From: Antedon mediterranea
Taxonomy: Eukaryota; Echinodermata; Crinoidea; Comatulida; Antedonidae
Reading direction: 5' to 3'
DNA length: 60,000 nt
Assembly (NCBI RefSeq): GCF_964355755.1
Contig: NC_092671.1
Span: forward strand, 38,397,304-38,457,303
Made by a program: the position numbers and the translations under genes. Within the stretch, counting starts at the first letter, position 1. Each line of letters begins with the position of its first letter. The notes beneath the pieces are model-generated. The model was not told the DNA's origin. It ran no database searches and worked only from the letters and a program-made list of their open reading frames with translations. This document shows positions 1 through 12,031 of this stretch, piece after piece.

Positions 1-305
1 AAAAATACACATTTTATATAACTTTTAAACACATTTGATTCATTCATGCAATTTATAAAAAGTTTCATTTTATTTTACTTGTTCAAATCTGTTGAAACGT
101 TGCATGCACAATTTCAATGAGAGCTTGCACTGTTGTGTGGTTGACAATAACTTTTACCAAATTTTATCATAAAAAAGTATCAAGATTGTGAACCACATCT
201 TGTGTGGCATTATCCTTAGTAAAATTCATTCACCTAATAGTACCATTTTAAGTTCAAACTTAAAATCATGCACCAGTGTATAGTAAAATAAATACTGCCA
301 CCAAG

Positions 306-313
306 TATAAAAG
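306..313 (+). promoter_or_regulatory. TATAAAAG box, plus strand
   Basis: A perfect TATAAAAG is followed by GC-richer sequence (GAGGCGGAGC). It could start a plus-strand transcript near 335. A possible downstream exon at 776-820 (acceptor TTTCCACAG, donor GTAAGG, 15 open codons) is not strong enough to call a gene. Confidence 0.25.
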
Positions 314-963
314 AGGCGGAGCTAATTCCACTTCCTGTTGTTTGCAGACTAGTGACCTTCAGAAGGTACACTAAAACAGTAATAGCACCCTCTATAGAAT
401 GGTGTGCAAAGGTTGAAAGTTTTCAAATCTGAGGCAGAGTGCGTGCTTGGGTAGACACAGTATTTATGAGAATGTGTGGTGGGTATTTAAAAATTGTGTG
501 TGCGTGTATTTGTGCAAATGTTTTAACAGCACTACCATTAGTAAAATTATTATATAGATGATGCACTAATTGCTAACTATAGTTTTCCATTCATAAATGC
601 ACTAATTAAAAACAAATAATTAAACCTAAGAAAAGCATTACCAAATCTAATAGCTCAAATTCATTACCATTTCACTACATTTTTCCATTTCAGTCTGGAA
701 ATTGTTCTAAGATGGAGCGAATAATGATAAATGCATTAGTTATAAGCTAAACAGTATGTGATGAATTTCCACAGCCAACAGCTGGGACTCCTGCTGATTC
801 CTCTATGAACTGTGCATTCGTAAGGTAATACTATTGTACTACCGTATGCCTAACCTTGCACTAGTAATAAGAACAGCTAACCTGGCATTTAGGACCAAGT
901 AAAAAATATAGCCTATCTAGTATACTACGTCTCAATTGAGTTACTAATTAAAGTCCAACTTAC

Positions 964-1030
964 CCATCTGGGAGAAGGCAACATGGCTAAGAGAACCTAA
1001 GAAACACAGCCTTACCACAAAGGAGTACAT
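964..1030 (-). CDS. First exon of a paralogous secreted-peptide gene (partial)
   Basis: This exon encodes MYSFVVRLCFLGSLSHVAFS followed by QMG. It ends in phase 1 at a perfect GTAAGT donor (963-958). Aligned without gaps to the exon at 4552-4471 it shares about 11 of 23 residues: M, SFV, LC, L, AF, Q and G fall at the same places. Both exons break in the same phase just after the predicted signal-peptidase site (AxS here, AxA there). The rest of the gene should lie at lower coordinates. The paralogue's first intron is 1.25 kb, so exons 2 and 3 may fall outside the window. I could not identify them with confidence in 1-960. A TATA-like TTATAGAAAAG lies about 85 bp upstream of the ATG. The gene could be a decayed copy. 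Confidence 0.6.
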
Positions 1031-1109
1031 AGCTGTAAATCTTTGAGGAAAGGAACTAACTATGTTCACCAAAAGAAAGTGTAAAACTAATTCCTATCAA
1101 CACTCCCCC

Positions 1110-1120
1110 CTTTTCTATAA
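1110..1120 (-). promoter_or_regulatory. TATA-like box of the second secreted-peptide gene
   Basis: TTATAGAAAAG on the minus strand lies about 85 bp upstream of the ATG at 1030, almost the same spacing as TATAAAG in the paralogue. It departs from the TATA consensus, so it is a weaker call. Confidence 0.3.
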
Positions 1121-2184
1121 GTTTGAGAATTAAAAAATTGAACCAATGAAAAATCAATGCGGGTTATCGTCGTCCTACCCTAAGACATCTGCATCCTATG
1201 AGATTTCTCCTAAGCCTGACAGGGTCTGGAAAGAATTAGTGTGGAGACAGGTCTGTCATCTAACCACATAGTCCCAAGATACTAAGAGGGCCCCAACTGG
1301 CATATGCAGCCATGTTCACTTACAGTGCAATAATTACGTATCCACATATGCAGACATAAAAAAAATGCCAATAAAATTAGAAATAAGGGGGGATTATTAA
1401 ATTTATTTGGAAAGATGTTGTTTTTATTCTCCAATGACTCAGTAACCTTTATAGAACTAATTAAATTTCCTGTAGAAAACTTTCAACCAATCACAAGATT
1501 AGAATTCAAGTACTTAAAAACTAGGCTAAGAAGTCTAGCCTATCAGTGAGTTGTACTTTATACTTTAATACCATGTTGACATGATAGCAATCAGTTGATT
1601 AAGAAAATATCTATAAAACGTTTATACCTCAACTTCAATTTGTTATTCTTAGTTTTTAGAACGTACTAGAAATATATTATAAACAAACCTAGAGCTTAGA
1701 TTGTTTTTAACTTAAAAAATGAACAACAACAAAAAAAAGAAAAGTTTGAACCTAATTTAATAAACTATTCCATGCCTTTTTGATGTGATGATGTATTTAA
1801 TATCATATTCTAACAGAGTATACCCAGGAGATGGGTGTGGTCTAAAATAACTTACAATAAGTTTTTTGTCTTGCATTTGTTTATGTAAACAAATATTTAA
1901 TGTAATAAAATCAATCAATGATATCTCAGGTGTGTTATTTGTTTTTGTCAAAAACATTTGTGTGGGAGGATTTTTTAAATTAAATTTCCATTGAGGTTTA
2001 TGCTTCTGTCAACTATTTTTTTAAATATCCTAAATTTATTTTGTAAATTACTATAAAAAAGACTAAAAATATATTTCTGTAATGATTCAATGGAAACTAT
2101 GATATAAAACTGTTAATAATCAATATTAATCAATATTGATCAATAAATATAAATCAATACAGATTTTGTATTACTATATAAATA

Positions 2185-2190
2185 TTTATT
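2185..2190 (-). terminator. Possible polyadenylation signal of the secreted-peptide gene
   Basis: AATAAA on the minus strand, about 250 nt past the TAA at 2440. It is the nearest exact hexamer downstream that I found. In DNA this AT-rich the motif is common, so support is only positional. Confidence 0.3.
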
Positions 2191-2439
2191 TGTTCAGAAT
2201 ATGCTTAATATTTAAATTTAAATAAGTTAATTCTAACGAGTTAAGGTTGTGTGAATATTGCAGTACTATTAAGATTTGTTGAATTTTAAAATTAATAACT
2301 AAGTATAGTAAAAATTTAAAGGTAACCTAATAAAACAAAACTTCATATCCAATCGAAGCAAAATAATATAATTCGACAGTAGTAATTTAAACAGTGATTG
2401 AATTGAGAACATGTTTGATTGTAGGAATTCAAGTGTCTA

Positions 2440-4552
2440 TTACGGGTTAAATTTCCATTCATAACCGCCCCAGTAGGTTTGAATTAGAGCCTGGGTAGCA
2501 GTCTGCCTAGTCATCAATGTAAAAATTAAAAATACAGTTGAAGAATTTGACTACAGTCCACCTCACACATGGGAATCCTTGGGTTCCAGGCTAAATTATA
2601 TGGCCTCAATTTTGTTTAGTTAAGTAAACAAGATTGGAAATTGCTCCATGTCTGAACAGCAGATGTCATTGAAAACTTTCTACATGGCTGAATGCCAGAG
2701 TTGTTATACCCCCCTCTGTGGTGAAACCGCAGCCTAGTCCGCAAAGGTTAATGAATGTTTTGTTGTACTAGAACAATGTCTGTAATGCATAACATTTATT
2801 TCAGACTTTAGGAATTCTAACAAATAACTTCACAAGGAAGTGCGAATTATAATTTATATTATAATTAATCAATTCTCAGTCACGATTTAAGTCGATATTT
2901 TACAAGTAAAATAGTATAGTACTGTTATTCATCAACCAACCAAAAAAAAACACTTGTTTAAAAGAAATTAAAGTTACTATAAGTAAAACAAAAACATTTA
3001 ACAAAAATCAAATTGAGAAAAACATAATTAATTAAGTTTACTTAGGAAATAAGCCAAAAGTAACAGACATACACTGTCGATAGAGGTAATAAATTTAGAG
3101 TAGACAGAAACTAAATTAGCGTCGTCAGTTTGACTGAAGGAAATTAACTTATACCTGTGTCTAAAACGTGTTTACTCTCCAATGGGTCCGAGGGCTGGCT
3201 TATCACCATCATGCATTGCTGTTGTAGGAAACGTGATTAATCAAGAATCCTAATTAAAGATATCAATACTCTTGCTTATTCTGACTCAGGATGTTTAAGC
3301 TACTATGAATGATTTCTATAATTGTTAAACCCATTGATAAATTAAAACTTTGTTTTTCCTGTGCTAATTATATCAAACTTTTAAACATAATTTGAAGTCT
3401 ATTTCCAACCAAATAGCAGAACATTTTCTGCTGTAAACTAAGCTAATAACAGTGAAAGTAATTTATTTCCTAGCTACCTATTGACCTTACATAAATAAAT
3501 AGTCTCATGTAACTTGGTATATGAAACCCCACTATTCAGAAACCCAATACTTTTCTAACCTAGGGTTAAAGTTTGATGTTAAATACAATAAACTATCTGC
3601 AGAATTCCAAATCTATCAACAATCTTATTTTTGTAACAATTTGGCATATACTAATAGTATACTAGTTTAGTTTTTCTGGGTTTCATTTTGATTGAAAACA
3701 TAAAATATGGTTAAACAAATCGCAACTGCAGAGGTATCTGTTCCCAATAAAGTAAATCGGAAAGGCGTGTTTTAATCATATTGCTGCCGATGGTTGGAAA
3801 AACATGTTCTTCTCGACATTTGTTATTCTACAATCGGAAAGGCCTGTTTAATGCCATGTAGAAAGTTTCAAAGGCTATTTCCTAAATTGCTTTATGAGTA
3901 TATTCCAATGTCATCTTTAGTCTCCGGCACGTAATCTCAAAGTTGGAGGTCAAAAACGAAGAAGAAATAATTAATAATCTACTCTAAAAAAATTAACCCT
4001 AGCTAGCCTCTAGGCAACATTAAAATGTTCTATCATAACCACATGTTAAACTTTACAATAAATATATTTTATGTGTGAAAGTTTCAAGATTAAAAACAGG
4101 TTAAAATGTTTGAATAATTTTATCTAAATTATGTTTTATCATTTATGGTTGATTAATTCCATACTATTGGTTATAAACAATAACTTAGAATAGTAGTCAT
4201 GCAATAATGATACAAGGACCTATAGCTAACTAAAAGGAAGGAATAACTATTGAAAATTAAATTACTAAATAATTTTATTTAAAAGTTAAGTTAAAGTAAA
4301 GTAAGTTCAAACAGTCCAAACGATATGCAAGCTCCATCGTCCATTGTGCACCGCAAGCAAGAATCAAATTTATGAAAAATTTTCAATTGAATTTTGAATA
4401 ATTTTGGGTTCTCAACAAAAGCAATAAATAAATAAATAAAATAAGCTATAAAAATGTTTGTAAAACTTACCCCCTCCGCCAGTTCCGAACTGTGCGAAAG
4501 CACCAGTGCATATTAAAGCAAGAACACATAATTGGCCTACAAAGCTATTCAT
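2440..4552 (-). CDS. Small secreted peptide gene, three exons, 63 aa
   Basis: I do not recognise this protein. Exon 1 (4552-4471) encodes MNSFVGQLCVLALICTGAFA, a classic signal peptide with an AxA cleavage motif before QF. It ends in phase 1 at a perfect GTAAGT donor (4470-4465). Exon 2 (3218-3176) follows a pyrimidine-rich CAG acceptor, reads on as MHDGDKPALGPIG and ends in phase 2 at GTAAAC. Exon 3 (2506-2440) enters in the matching phase, reads QTATQALIQ then TYWGGYEWKFNP, and stops with TAA. The coding total is 192 nt, a whole number of codons. The predicted mature peptide is about 43 residues, Gly-rich at its N-terminus, without Cys or dibasic sites. A TATA box lies 80 bp upstream and a possible AATAAA lies at 2190-2185. 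Exon 1 is the strongest part, because of its paralogue at 964-1030. Exons 2 and 3 rest on splice phase and protein-like content only; the exon 3 acceptor is weak. Confidence 0.55.
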
Positions 4553-4627
4553 TGTGAACAATCTTTGTAAAAGGACCAGAAGGGATGAATACTGCTCTAC
4601 TACTCACTATGGTCGCTTGACACTCAT

Positions 4628-4682
4628 CTTTATACCCACCAACTTCTACGTCATATCACAGTCATCCTTTCTTTCAGCCAAT
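4628..4682 (-). promoter_or_regulatory. TATA, CRE-like and CCAAT promoter of the secreted-peptide gene
   Basis: Read on the minus strand, TATAAAG lies at 4634-4628, 76-82 bp upstream of the ATG. This predicts transcription starting near 4600 and a 5' UTR of about 50 nt. A CRE-like TGACGTAG lies at 4653-4646 and an inverted CCAAT box (ATTGG) at 4682-4678. Order and spacing fit a regulated RNA polymerase II promoter. The role of each site is inferred from the motif only. Confidence 0.5.
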
Positions 4683-5556
4683 CAGATCCTGCATATGCTT
4701 AATCTTGAGTGCCTGGGAATGCTAAAGTAATACGAAACCCAATTTTTCCACTGATGGAAGTGGGTTTAGTTACATTGCTTATCCTTCGGGATTGGTCGAG
4801 GAATCAAGCATTTAGACAGATGAGCAGTTTGGACCTTGTGGATCAAATTGTTTTGCTTTAAATTATGTCTCAGCCATCACAGATTTTTTTTGTATGTTTT
4901 ACACATAACTTTTTGCTGTTAATGCTATTACTATATTGATATAAAATGGCTGTTGTTATCAAACTAATACAATTAAATAAAATAAATGTTTTTGTTTTGT
5001 GTTTAAAATGTTTGAATGTAAAGTTTTTTTTTATTAAAGCATGTAGGAATTAATAAAAGTCCTCAATGGTTAAAGAGTAAATTATAAATTAAAACAAACA
5101 CATTAGTTTTATTTATGTATTGCAAATTTTATTTTGGGATAACTAAAAAGAAAGGAAAGACATATTTAAACATTTCAATCAGAATTTGATCATCAAACTA
5201 TTTTTATTAGTACAGTTTTTACAGATAAATAATATATTAAAATAAAAGTAATAAAATAATAAAATATAATTAAAAAGCATGTACAAGTTGGCTTCACTTT
5301 ATTATTAAAAAATAAATAAAGAAACACAAATCACAATTAAAAATTAGACATTAATAAAATCATACAGAAGAAGTAAAAAATTAGAAAAAAGCTCAAAACA
5401 AGATATAAAAATTAGAGACAATTAAATAAAAAAAAAAAAAAACAATTGCCGCCAAACAAGTAGCAATCTGAGCGTACTAGACTTCCTTCAGACAATGAGC
5501 TCTTAATGACAAAAAAAGCGCAATCCCATAGGAAGCCAGGCATTGAATTGTGAATC

Positions 5557-5610
5557 CTATGCATCCAGTGTTACACGGAAACGGCCACTGACTCGTTGAT
5601 TTCCTCTAGT
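5557..5610 (-). CDS. Possible terminal exon, unknown protein
   Basis: After an acceptor with the tract TTTTCCCATACCACAG, one frame reads TRGNQRVSGRFRVTLDA and stops with TAG. A second frame is also open for 12 codons. The segment and its flank are much richer in GC and CpG than the surroundings. An AATAAA lies about 250 nt further on at 5303-5298. No upstream exon was joined to it. Confidence 0.25.
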   Translation of the reverse strand, partial: TRGNQRVSGRFRVTLDA

Positions 5611-7269
5611 CTGTGGTATGGGAAAACCAGCCATTCTAATCCTATGGCTTTATCAAACTAACAATATATTAATTATGTGTAGAAATAAATAATACAAATA
5701 GGTTTCAGTTTTGGTAATTAGACGACAGAAATTACATTTATTTGTTTATCAATAGTTTTCTATTACAGGATATTTCTAATAATACTAATAGGTTTATTAC
5801 AGGATTACTTGATGTTTCTGATAATAGGCTTATTCAAGCCTTTTACAGTCAATTATTCATCAACTTCTATCAGTCATAAACTATTAACTCAAATTAAATC
5901 CAATTAAATTATTTGCACATTATTAAAATTATTTTTAGTTATGAATCATTAACATTTTTTTCTTTGACAATAAAAACTCTAGAAAATTAAATAAATTGTG
6001 TTGACTATTTGATTTATTGAATATTTCGGTGCTTAATTTGATCCTTGACATTGTCGTATTTATTCAACATCATTTATTGTGTAAAGCATCCCCCAAGCAT
6101 TACCTAATAATAGTAATACAGTATAATTAATTACGCTCTTCCCTGGTATAATCATTTACTATATAAAAGATAAGTTCAATTTGTATGAATGGATTTGAAT
6201 GAAATACTAAAAACATTGTATCACCTGTTATTTTTAAAATTGCTTAAATATTTTATTAATTAATTACATTACACTAGGCAGTTACATCCATGCTGCTGTA
6301 GATTAAGTTATATAATTTATTTATCTTAAGTAAACAACATTAAATTTATTATTATTTAATGTCTGTATAAATTAATGTTAAGAAAGTAAGATTCAATTAA
6401 GATTTAAGTTTGACAGGAAAGTCCTTAATTTTATTAAATAAAGTCAACCATATCAATAACTACAAGACACTTGAACAGTTAACCATTTATTATAATACCT
6501 ACTTACATGATTTATATTATTAGGTTGACCAGACATGGACATTTGACCAGACATGAACATACATAATGTTCTGTAATTTAGTTATTTGTGCAAATTTATA
6601 TATTAACTCTTGTTTATATAGATTGCAATGTACTTTGTTAATAGCTTAATTTGATTTAAAGGACATTACTCATAGGCTGCATATGTATGGCATATATGGA
6701 CTTAACAACTGTTTATCAAACCACTAGATGTTAAACATACTAAACAACCTTATTTAATTACTTAGAAGTACAGTATACTTTTATTTCGGACATGGAAAGC
6801 AGTTTTAAATGAAAAAACAAATTGTTAGTTTTTATGGCTTTTAGTTTTAGATATTTTTATTTATCCAAAAATAAGATTAAAGACATTTTTAGCAAAATTT
6901 TCAGGCATAAAAAATGTATTTTAGTAACATTACTAATTGTAAATGTTCATCCAATAAAATTGATATTAATGTTATTTTTTATTTATTTATTTGACATTTA
7001 TGCAGTTAACATTTGGTTTCAGTTAATATAAAGGGCATACGATCAAAACTGAAATAATACCACCATATAGTATTACACTAAATTCTTCAGAAAATGGGGA
7101 AAAATGGAGTATACAAACACTAGACTTCTAGAAACATTTCAGAATTTGATTTTTATTATGTAAAATGCATAGTGAAAATTAGTATAGAATCACTTAATAG
7201 AAATTCATTCAGAATATTACACGATATAGATTTTGTAACGTAGAGACGATGATGATATTCGTTTTAAGT

Positions 7270-7492
7270 AGAATAGTGAGAAAGTGGGAGAAGGAAGAGG
7301 AAAAGGAGACGAACATTGAGGCTTAGGATAAAGAGGAAGACGGCAGAAAAACAAGAAGGAAGAGAAGGAATGAATGAAGAAAAAGGACAGGGTGAAGGAA
7401 AACAGATAAGAATCAGATAAAGAAGGGATATAGAAAAAAATTAAGAAAGGGGAAAAGAAGAAGGAATCGGGAAAGATAAAACAAATAAAAGA
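7270..7492 (+). repeat. Polypurine tract ending in (GAT)n
   Basis: About 220 nt are roughly 85% purine (GAAGGAAGAGGAAAAGGAGA and similar), followed at 7491-7516 by a GATGATGATG run. Long purine strands can form triplex DNA; that is general knowledge, not a claim of function here. Confidence 0.75.
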
Positions 7493-8339
7493 ATGATGAT
7501 GATGATGATGATGATTGGATATTGAAATTTCTTCCTATAAATCTAACTTCATAAATACATTTACATTGTGCAGCAGCAAGGATGTTCACTTGTTAAACAA
7601 GCTTATACTGTCTTTGATTGCAAATACCCAATCATCTTCTAAAAGACAGGTAGCATAATATGCTGAATGTTCTTGATTAAATACAATATTATTGAATTAC
7701 AATATAATACTCACGATTATTAGTAGTTATATAGCAATAAATATAGACAGATGAAGAATATTGAAAGGCATGAAATTTAACAGAACACGACAGAATGTCG
7801 AGTCTCAAGTTAATTATACGCAAGTATTTAAATTGAATATAGGTCCCAATTGGAATAGCACTTGCTGCTATCAGTGTACAGCAACGAGTTCCTTTAAACA
7901 GACATTGATAGACAGAACTAAATGATGACTCGGTCTTAAAAAGCGTTTTAGTAGATGATAGAGAATTTTACTTTAAAAAACACATTTAACATTCAGGTCA
8001 ATTTATATACGGAAAGTTTTTGTTTTACTTTTTTAAATGACCAGGCAGATTAAGAATACTCTGTACTTAATTGAGTACACTCGAACACTGAATTGACAAA
8101 ACAAAATGAGAACTTCTTGAAAAAAAAAACATTTGAGTGTGATATAGAAACAACATAAAACAAAAATAAAGAACATGGCTTGATGAAAAATGTAACTGGG
8201 TTTCGTAAAAAAAAAATTTGCGTAACTTTAAGAATTTTTCCCTGCTGAGAATTGGGGAGAAATCAATCTTCACTCTCAAATAGAAATCAATTAAAGATTT
8301 ATTAGACATAATCTATAAGGCAATAACAACATTACTTAC

Positions 8340-8412
8340 GATCAATTAAAATGTTATTATAGGATGTAGTGGAGACAGCGCCGTATGCCACAGGACTCAT
8401 TGCACATTTTAC
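8340..8412 (-). CDS. Isolated internal exon candidate, 73 nt
   Basis: A strong acceptor (TTTATTTATTTCTCTCAG) and a perfect GTAAGT donor bound a segment that is open for 24 codons. It reads VKCAMSPVAYGAV then STTSYNNILID and ends in phase 1. The stretch is richer in GC than its flanks. I do not recognise the protein and found no compatible next exon. Short open segments between good splice motifs also arise by chance, so this is a candidate only. It lies upstream, on the same strand, of the terminal-exon candidate at 5557-5610, but the phases of the two do not join directly. Confidence 0.4.
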
Positions 8413-8562
8413 CTGAGAGAAATAAATAAACGGCATTATAATGTTTAATTCAAATTATTATTTTTATTGTTTAATGTCATATACAAAGAATTACGTCTTT
8501 ATTATTCTAAGATTATTGTTTTTCTTCAACGTTTTGTTTCAATGAATCTGATGAAGGATTTA

Positions 8563-8752
8563 TTAAATTTGTAAATAAGAAAATTAAAAACACAAAAGAT
8601 ACTCTAGTTATAAAGTAAAAATGTTACAAAGTATGTAAATAAAATTTCTATAAAAAAATGTCTAAACTTTGTAAATAAGAAATTAAAAGACGAAAGATAC
8701 TCATTTATAAAGTGAAAATGTTACAAAGTATGTTAAATAAGATTTCTCCCAT
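8563..8752 (+). repeat. Local tandem duplication, about 100 bp
   Basis: TTTGTAAATAAGAAAATTAA and ATGTTACAAAGTATGT occur twice about 100 bp apart with about 10% divergence. Confidence 0.75.
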
Positions 8753-8838
8753 CTTTTTTATTATTAATTATTTTTAAATATTTATATTATTCATTATAAA
8801 TTATATACAGTATAAAAAATGTAATATTTTATTGTTGT

Positions 8839-9472
8839 TTAAAGCCCCATTCCCTACGTTTTTTAGATCTAATTTAAGATCACAAACTATAATTAATGTA
8901 AAAATAATACTATATGGTCCTATTGCGATAACTTTTTTCGTCTTTAAACGGTTAAAAATGTGAAAAATAAATCGATTCAAATAATTATAGCGGCCCGCTA
9001 TAAATCCCAAAATGCATTGCGCGCGGATTGATATTTTTGTTTTTCACCTGTAATTCGCCCACTTTTCGATCGATCGTGAAGCCAAAACAAATGGAAGACT
9101 CCTAACTTTTCAGCGAAAATACCGGGTTTTCCACAAATTGTATCAACGGAGTCTGGCAAAAATAGAAAGACAATTAATGCAGCAACTATACAACGTCAGG
9201 CTAGGTATATAGCTAGCATACGATGTTCGTACGTTATCGATGTTTACCAGCTAGGCCTACAAAACTAAGCCTAGCTAGGCTAGGCCTAAGACCGTCCACG
9301 AGAGGTTGATCGCCGCGAGCTACTTAGGTAGTGCATTGTTTCTCACTTTTTATCATAATTTACTATAAAACGTACATTTAAGACAAGGAATGACATGGTT
9401 TAATGTTTTTAAAGTGATATATATGTATTATTTTCCAAAAAACGTCCAAAATTGCAGGGAAGGGGTCTTTAA
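8839..9472 (+). mobile_element. 626-bp TTAA-flanked non-autonomous DNA transposon, copy 1
   Basis: The element (8843-9468) is flanked on both sides by TTAA. Its ends are imperfect inverted repeats, AGCCCCATTCCCTACG on the left and AGACCCCTTCCCTGCAA when the right end is read inward. TTAA target sites are typical of piggyBac and Kolobok-type transposases. No transposase is encoded. The copy at 25938-26571 has exactly the same length and differs by only scattered substitutions, so both inserted fairly recently. Confidence 0.8.
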
Positions 9473-9549
9473 CTGTCAACTGTTTAACTGTCAACTGTCA
9501 ACTGTTTAACTGCAACTGTTTAACTGCCAACTGTTTAACTGTCAACTGT
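9470..9549 (+). repeat. Short CTGTTTAACTGTCAA tandem array
   Basis: Five to six imperfect copies of AACTGTCAACTGTTT adjoin the right TTAA of the 626-bp element. The copy at 26567 lacks it, so it belongs to the target site or arose after insertion. Confidence 0.85.
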
Positions 9550-9559
9550 TGCTATATTT

Positions 9560-11580
9560 CAACAATGTCATTAGCTGGCATACTGTGTATTGTTCTGAGG
9601 GTCCCTATTGCCAATTTGCAGACGGTACAGCGGTAACAGTAATACAAATATAGAAGCTATGTTATTCCTTATGACCATTTACATAAAACGTGGAGCAACA
9701 GGCGGTTTCTATTGAGGATAGACACAGATTCTATGTGGGAAAAGCTACACAGTTTTCTGCTTAACGTTACCACTCGTCTAAGTAAATTGATAGATTGGTC
9801 ATGAGCAGTGGCTTAATGGACCATCCTCATAAAATAATGCTAAAATGAAATCTCAATATTTAGGTATTAATTGTAAAATAAAAGTATAATAATATTATTA
9901 TACACATATATTATAGAAAACTATATAAATGCGGATGATAAGATATTAAAAATCGAAGACAAAAATAAGTTAAAACTTTTCATGGAGGTATGATAGCTTT
10001 GTAGTAAAAGTAATAAGGTGATTCATGAGACATTTAATCCTTGATTTAAATTAGGTAAACTTTGTTTATTTAATAGAGATTATAGGACTAAATATTAATA
10101 GTGATTACAAACACATCCATGCATTCACAACACATTTAATATTAATGATTGCTTGTTTTACGTCATACAACACATCACTGCTGATGTGTTTTTTCTTTCC
10201 GCGTTTGTTTCTGCTTTTTTTAAACGTGTGGCTCTAAAATGGGGGTCAAAAATAATCCGCCACTGCCAAAAATTGGTTCTTTTCTGTCTAAAACACACTT
10301 TAGGACCTTTTTTTGGTCTAGACTGAATTTGGTGTGATAGATCTAAATGTGTTTTATTTAATGAAAAAAATAAACACAATCAAAAATATCATGTCTCTTT
10401 ATCCTGCAAACTTAGGAAATAAAGTTGCAAAAAAATATTTAAAGTTTCAATATGAACAAAATTAAGGTGTTTCCTGCAGGTCAGAAAAAAACTCTACCCC
10501 AGGTCAGGGCGTCAGGGCAAGGATATAAGGATTTAGAAATATAAATACTTATAAAATGAAAAGTGTAAAAAAGAGAAGTATTTTGAATTAGGATAGTAAA
10601 TATCGATCCTTCACCCAAATTTGTCACAAAAGCTAAGTCAGGAAATACTCAGGGAGGTCAACCAAAGGAAAAGAATTGTTTAAATTTATCATTGAAATAA
10701 TGATAAGAGGTACAGGGAAGCAATAGAGTTATGCTAAATTTATACATTTTGCACTTCGAAAATCGCATACATAATATTACAATGCTCTCTTCTCCAAGTG
10801 AGAGATAAAATAAATGATTTAAATTAAATAAATATTCTATCTAATAATATAAATATGTATTCATTTCTGGCATGCCATTTTATTGTGATACTTTTCTATT
10901 GTTGAATAAAGTGTGTTAAAACAAAGTAAAACTATAAATATATGTTTGAATAACAAACATGAGTTAGATGAAATCTATAATAAACAAGGCATATATCTGA
11001 AAGTAATAAAATAAACATTTTTCTGTCTATATACAGTATTTTCTTCAATTATAAAAATTATTTAAAATAATTTAGGTAATTTATGAAATTAGTCAGATTC
11101 TAAGATAAGAGAAAAAAAAATCTGCTTGGTTGTTTTTTTCAAGGGACATCAACTCTTGCTGACCTTCCTAATCTACAAGACTGACCTGGAGAAAATTAGT
11201 TTGACCATGAAATAAATTGCTGGTTCACTGCTGGGTTTCTGATTAGTTGACAACAATTTTCTACAAGAACAGAAACTTGGGAAGTAAAAAGTCATATTGT
11301 TGAGGAGGGAAATAAGACTCGATTTTACGAGAATACACCCAAACTTTTACAGTGACTTAAGTGGGTGTGGTTGCTACAATATTACATACACTACAGTGGA
11401 CTCCGTTTTAATTTGAATCAGGAATTAGTGAACTCTCTTAATTAATATATACTCTGTGTCCTTGCTTAACTCTGATATAACTCTGATATATCTTTAAGTT
11501 AGAATTTCAAGATGTACTTTTAGACAAGCTTTTCGTGCTTTCTTTCGAAATATTACTGTATCAGATTTTTAAATGTAGAA
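9560..11580. other. AT-rich DNA without a recognisable gene
   Basis: A SINE-tail echo lies near 9815. Nothing else was identified. The minus-strand frame at 10158-10379 has no domain or codon pattern. Confidence 0.5.
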
Positions 11581-11587
11581 CACATTA

Positions 11588-11662
11588 AACTGCAATTAAA
11601 CTGCAATTTAACTCCAATAGACTGCAATTTAACTCCGATAGACCGCAATTTAACTCCGATAC
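11588..11662 (+). repeat. Short imperfect GCAATTTAACTCC array
   Basis: Four to five worn copies of ACTGCAATTTAACTCCRATA, about 23 bp each. Confidence 0.7.
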
Positions 11663-12031
11663 AGAAAAGGGCGTGTAAATATAGCTATATAGTTAAATTG
11701 TTTAAAAATGCTAGTAGTATGTAAAACAAGTTAGACTCATTTGGAACAGGATGTCAAAATGATAACATGACCTAAAAACATGTTTTATGACTAAAAACTT
11801 TATCACCGGGTTAAATTGCGGTCATGCCTTTTCTGTTTCGCATTTTATTATGCTGCTTTTTTATAGAAAACTGAAATTAAAAAGAGGTTTGTCAGAGAAG
11901 CAGGGAATGAGGTGCAAAAGGCTATCTGAGAAAATTAAAAAATAGACTTACATCAGCGGCAGATCCAGGAGATCTCGGAGATCAGGGCCTAAAAATTGTA
12001 AAATGAGGTGCTAAACCTTTACATTGCACTT

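Larger units (their letters stand above)
4735..8330. other. AT-rich intergenic or intronic DNA
   Basis: Apart from the exon candidate at 5557-5610 and the polypurine tract I see only AT-rich sequence with poly-A runs (5429-5444). The short open frames at 6822-7031 and 8067-8309 are AT-driven and low in complexity. Confidence 0.5.

Noticed and set aside
776-820. Plus-strand 45-nt exon reading PTAGTPADSSMNCAF
   Set aside because: It has good splice motifs, but a segment this short is expected by chance and lies antisense to the second secreted-peptide gene.
3107-3140. Alternative last exon for the secreted-peptide gene (reads QTDDANLVSVYSKF)
   Set aside because: It would need an intron of only about 42 nt after exon 2. 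The exon at 2506-2440 is preferred.
4291-4503. Minus-strand 70-codon frame over the secreted-peptide exon
   Set aside because: It is in a different frame from the signal-peptide exon and runs through its donor into the intron.
8801-9010. Minus-strand 69-codon frame
   Set aside because: It overlaps the left end of the 626-bp transposon and is not kept as an independent gene.
11850-11927. Minus-strand segment after a strong CTCAG acceptor, open for 25 codons
   Set aside because: No donor, no homology, and a pyrimidine-rich composition that avoids stops.
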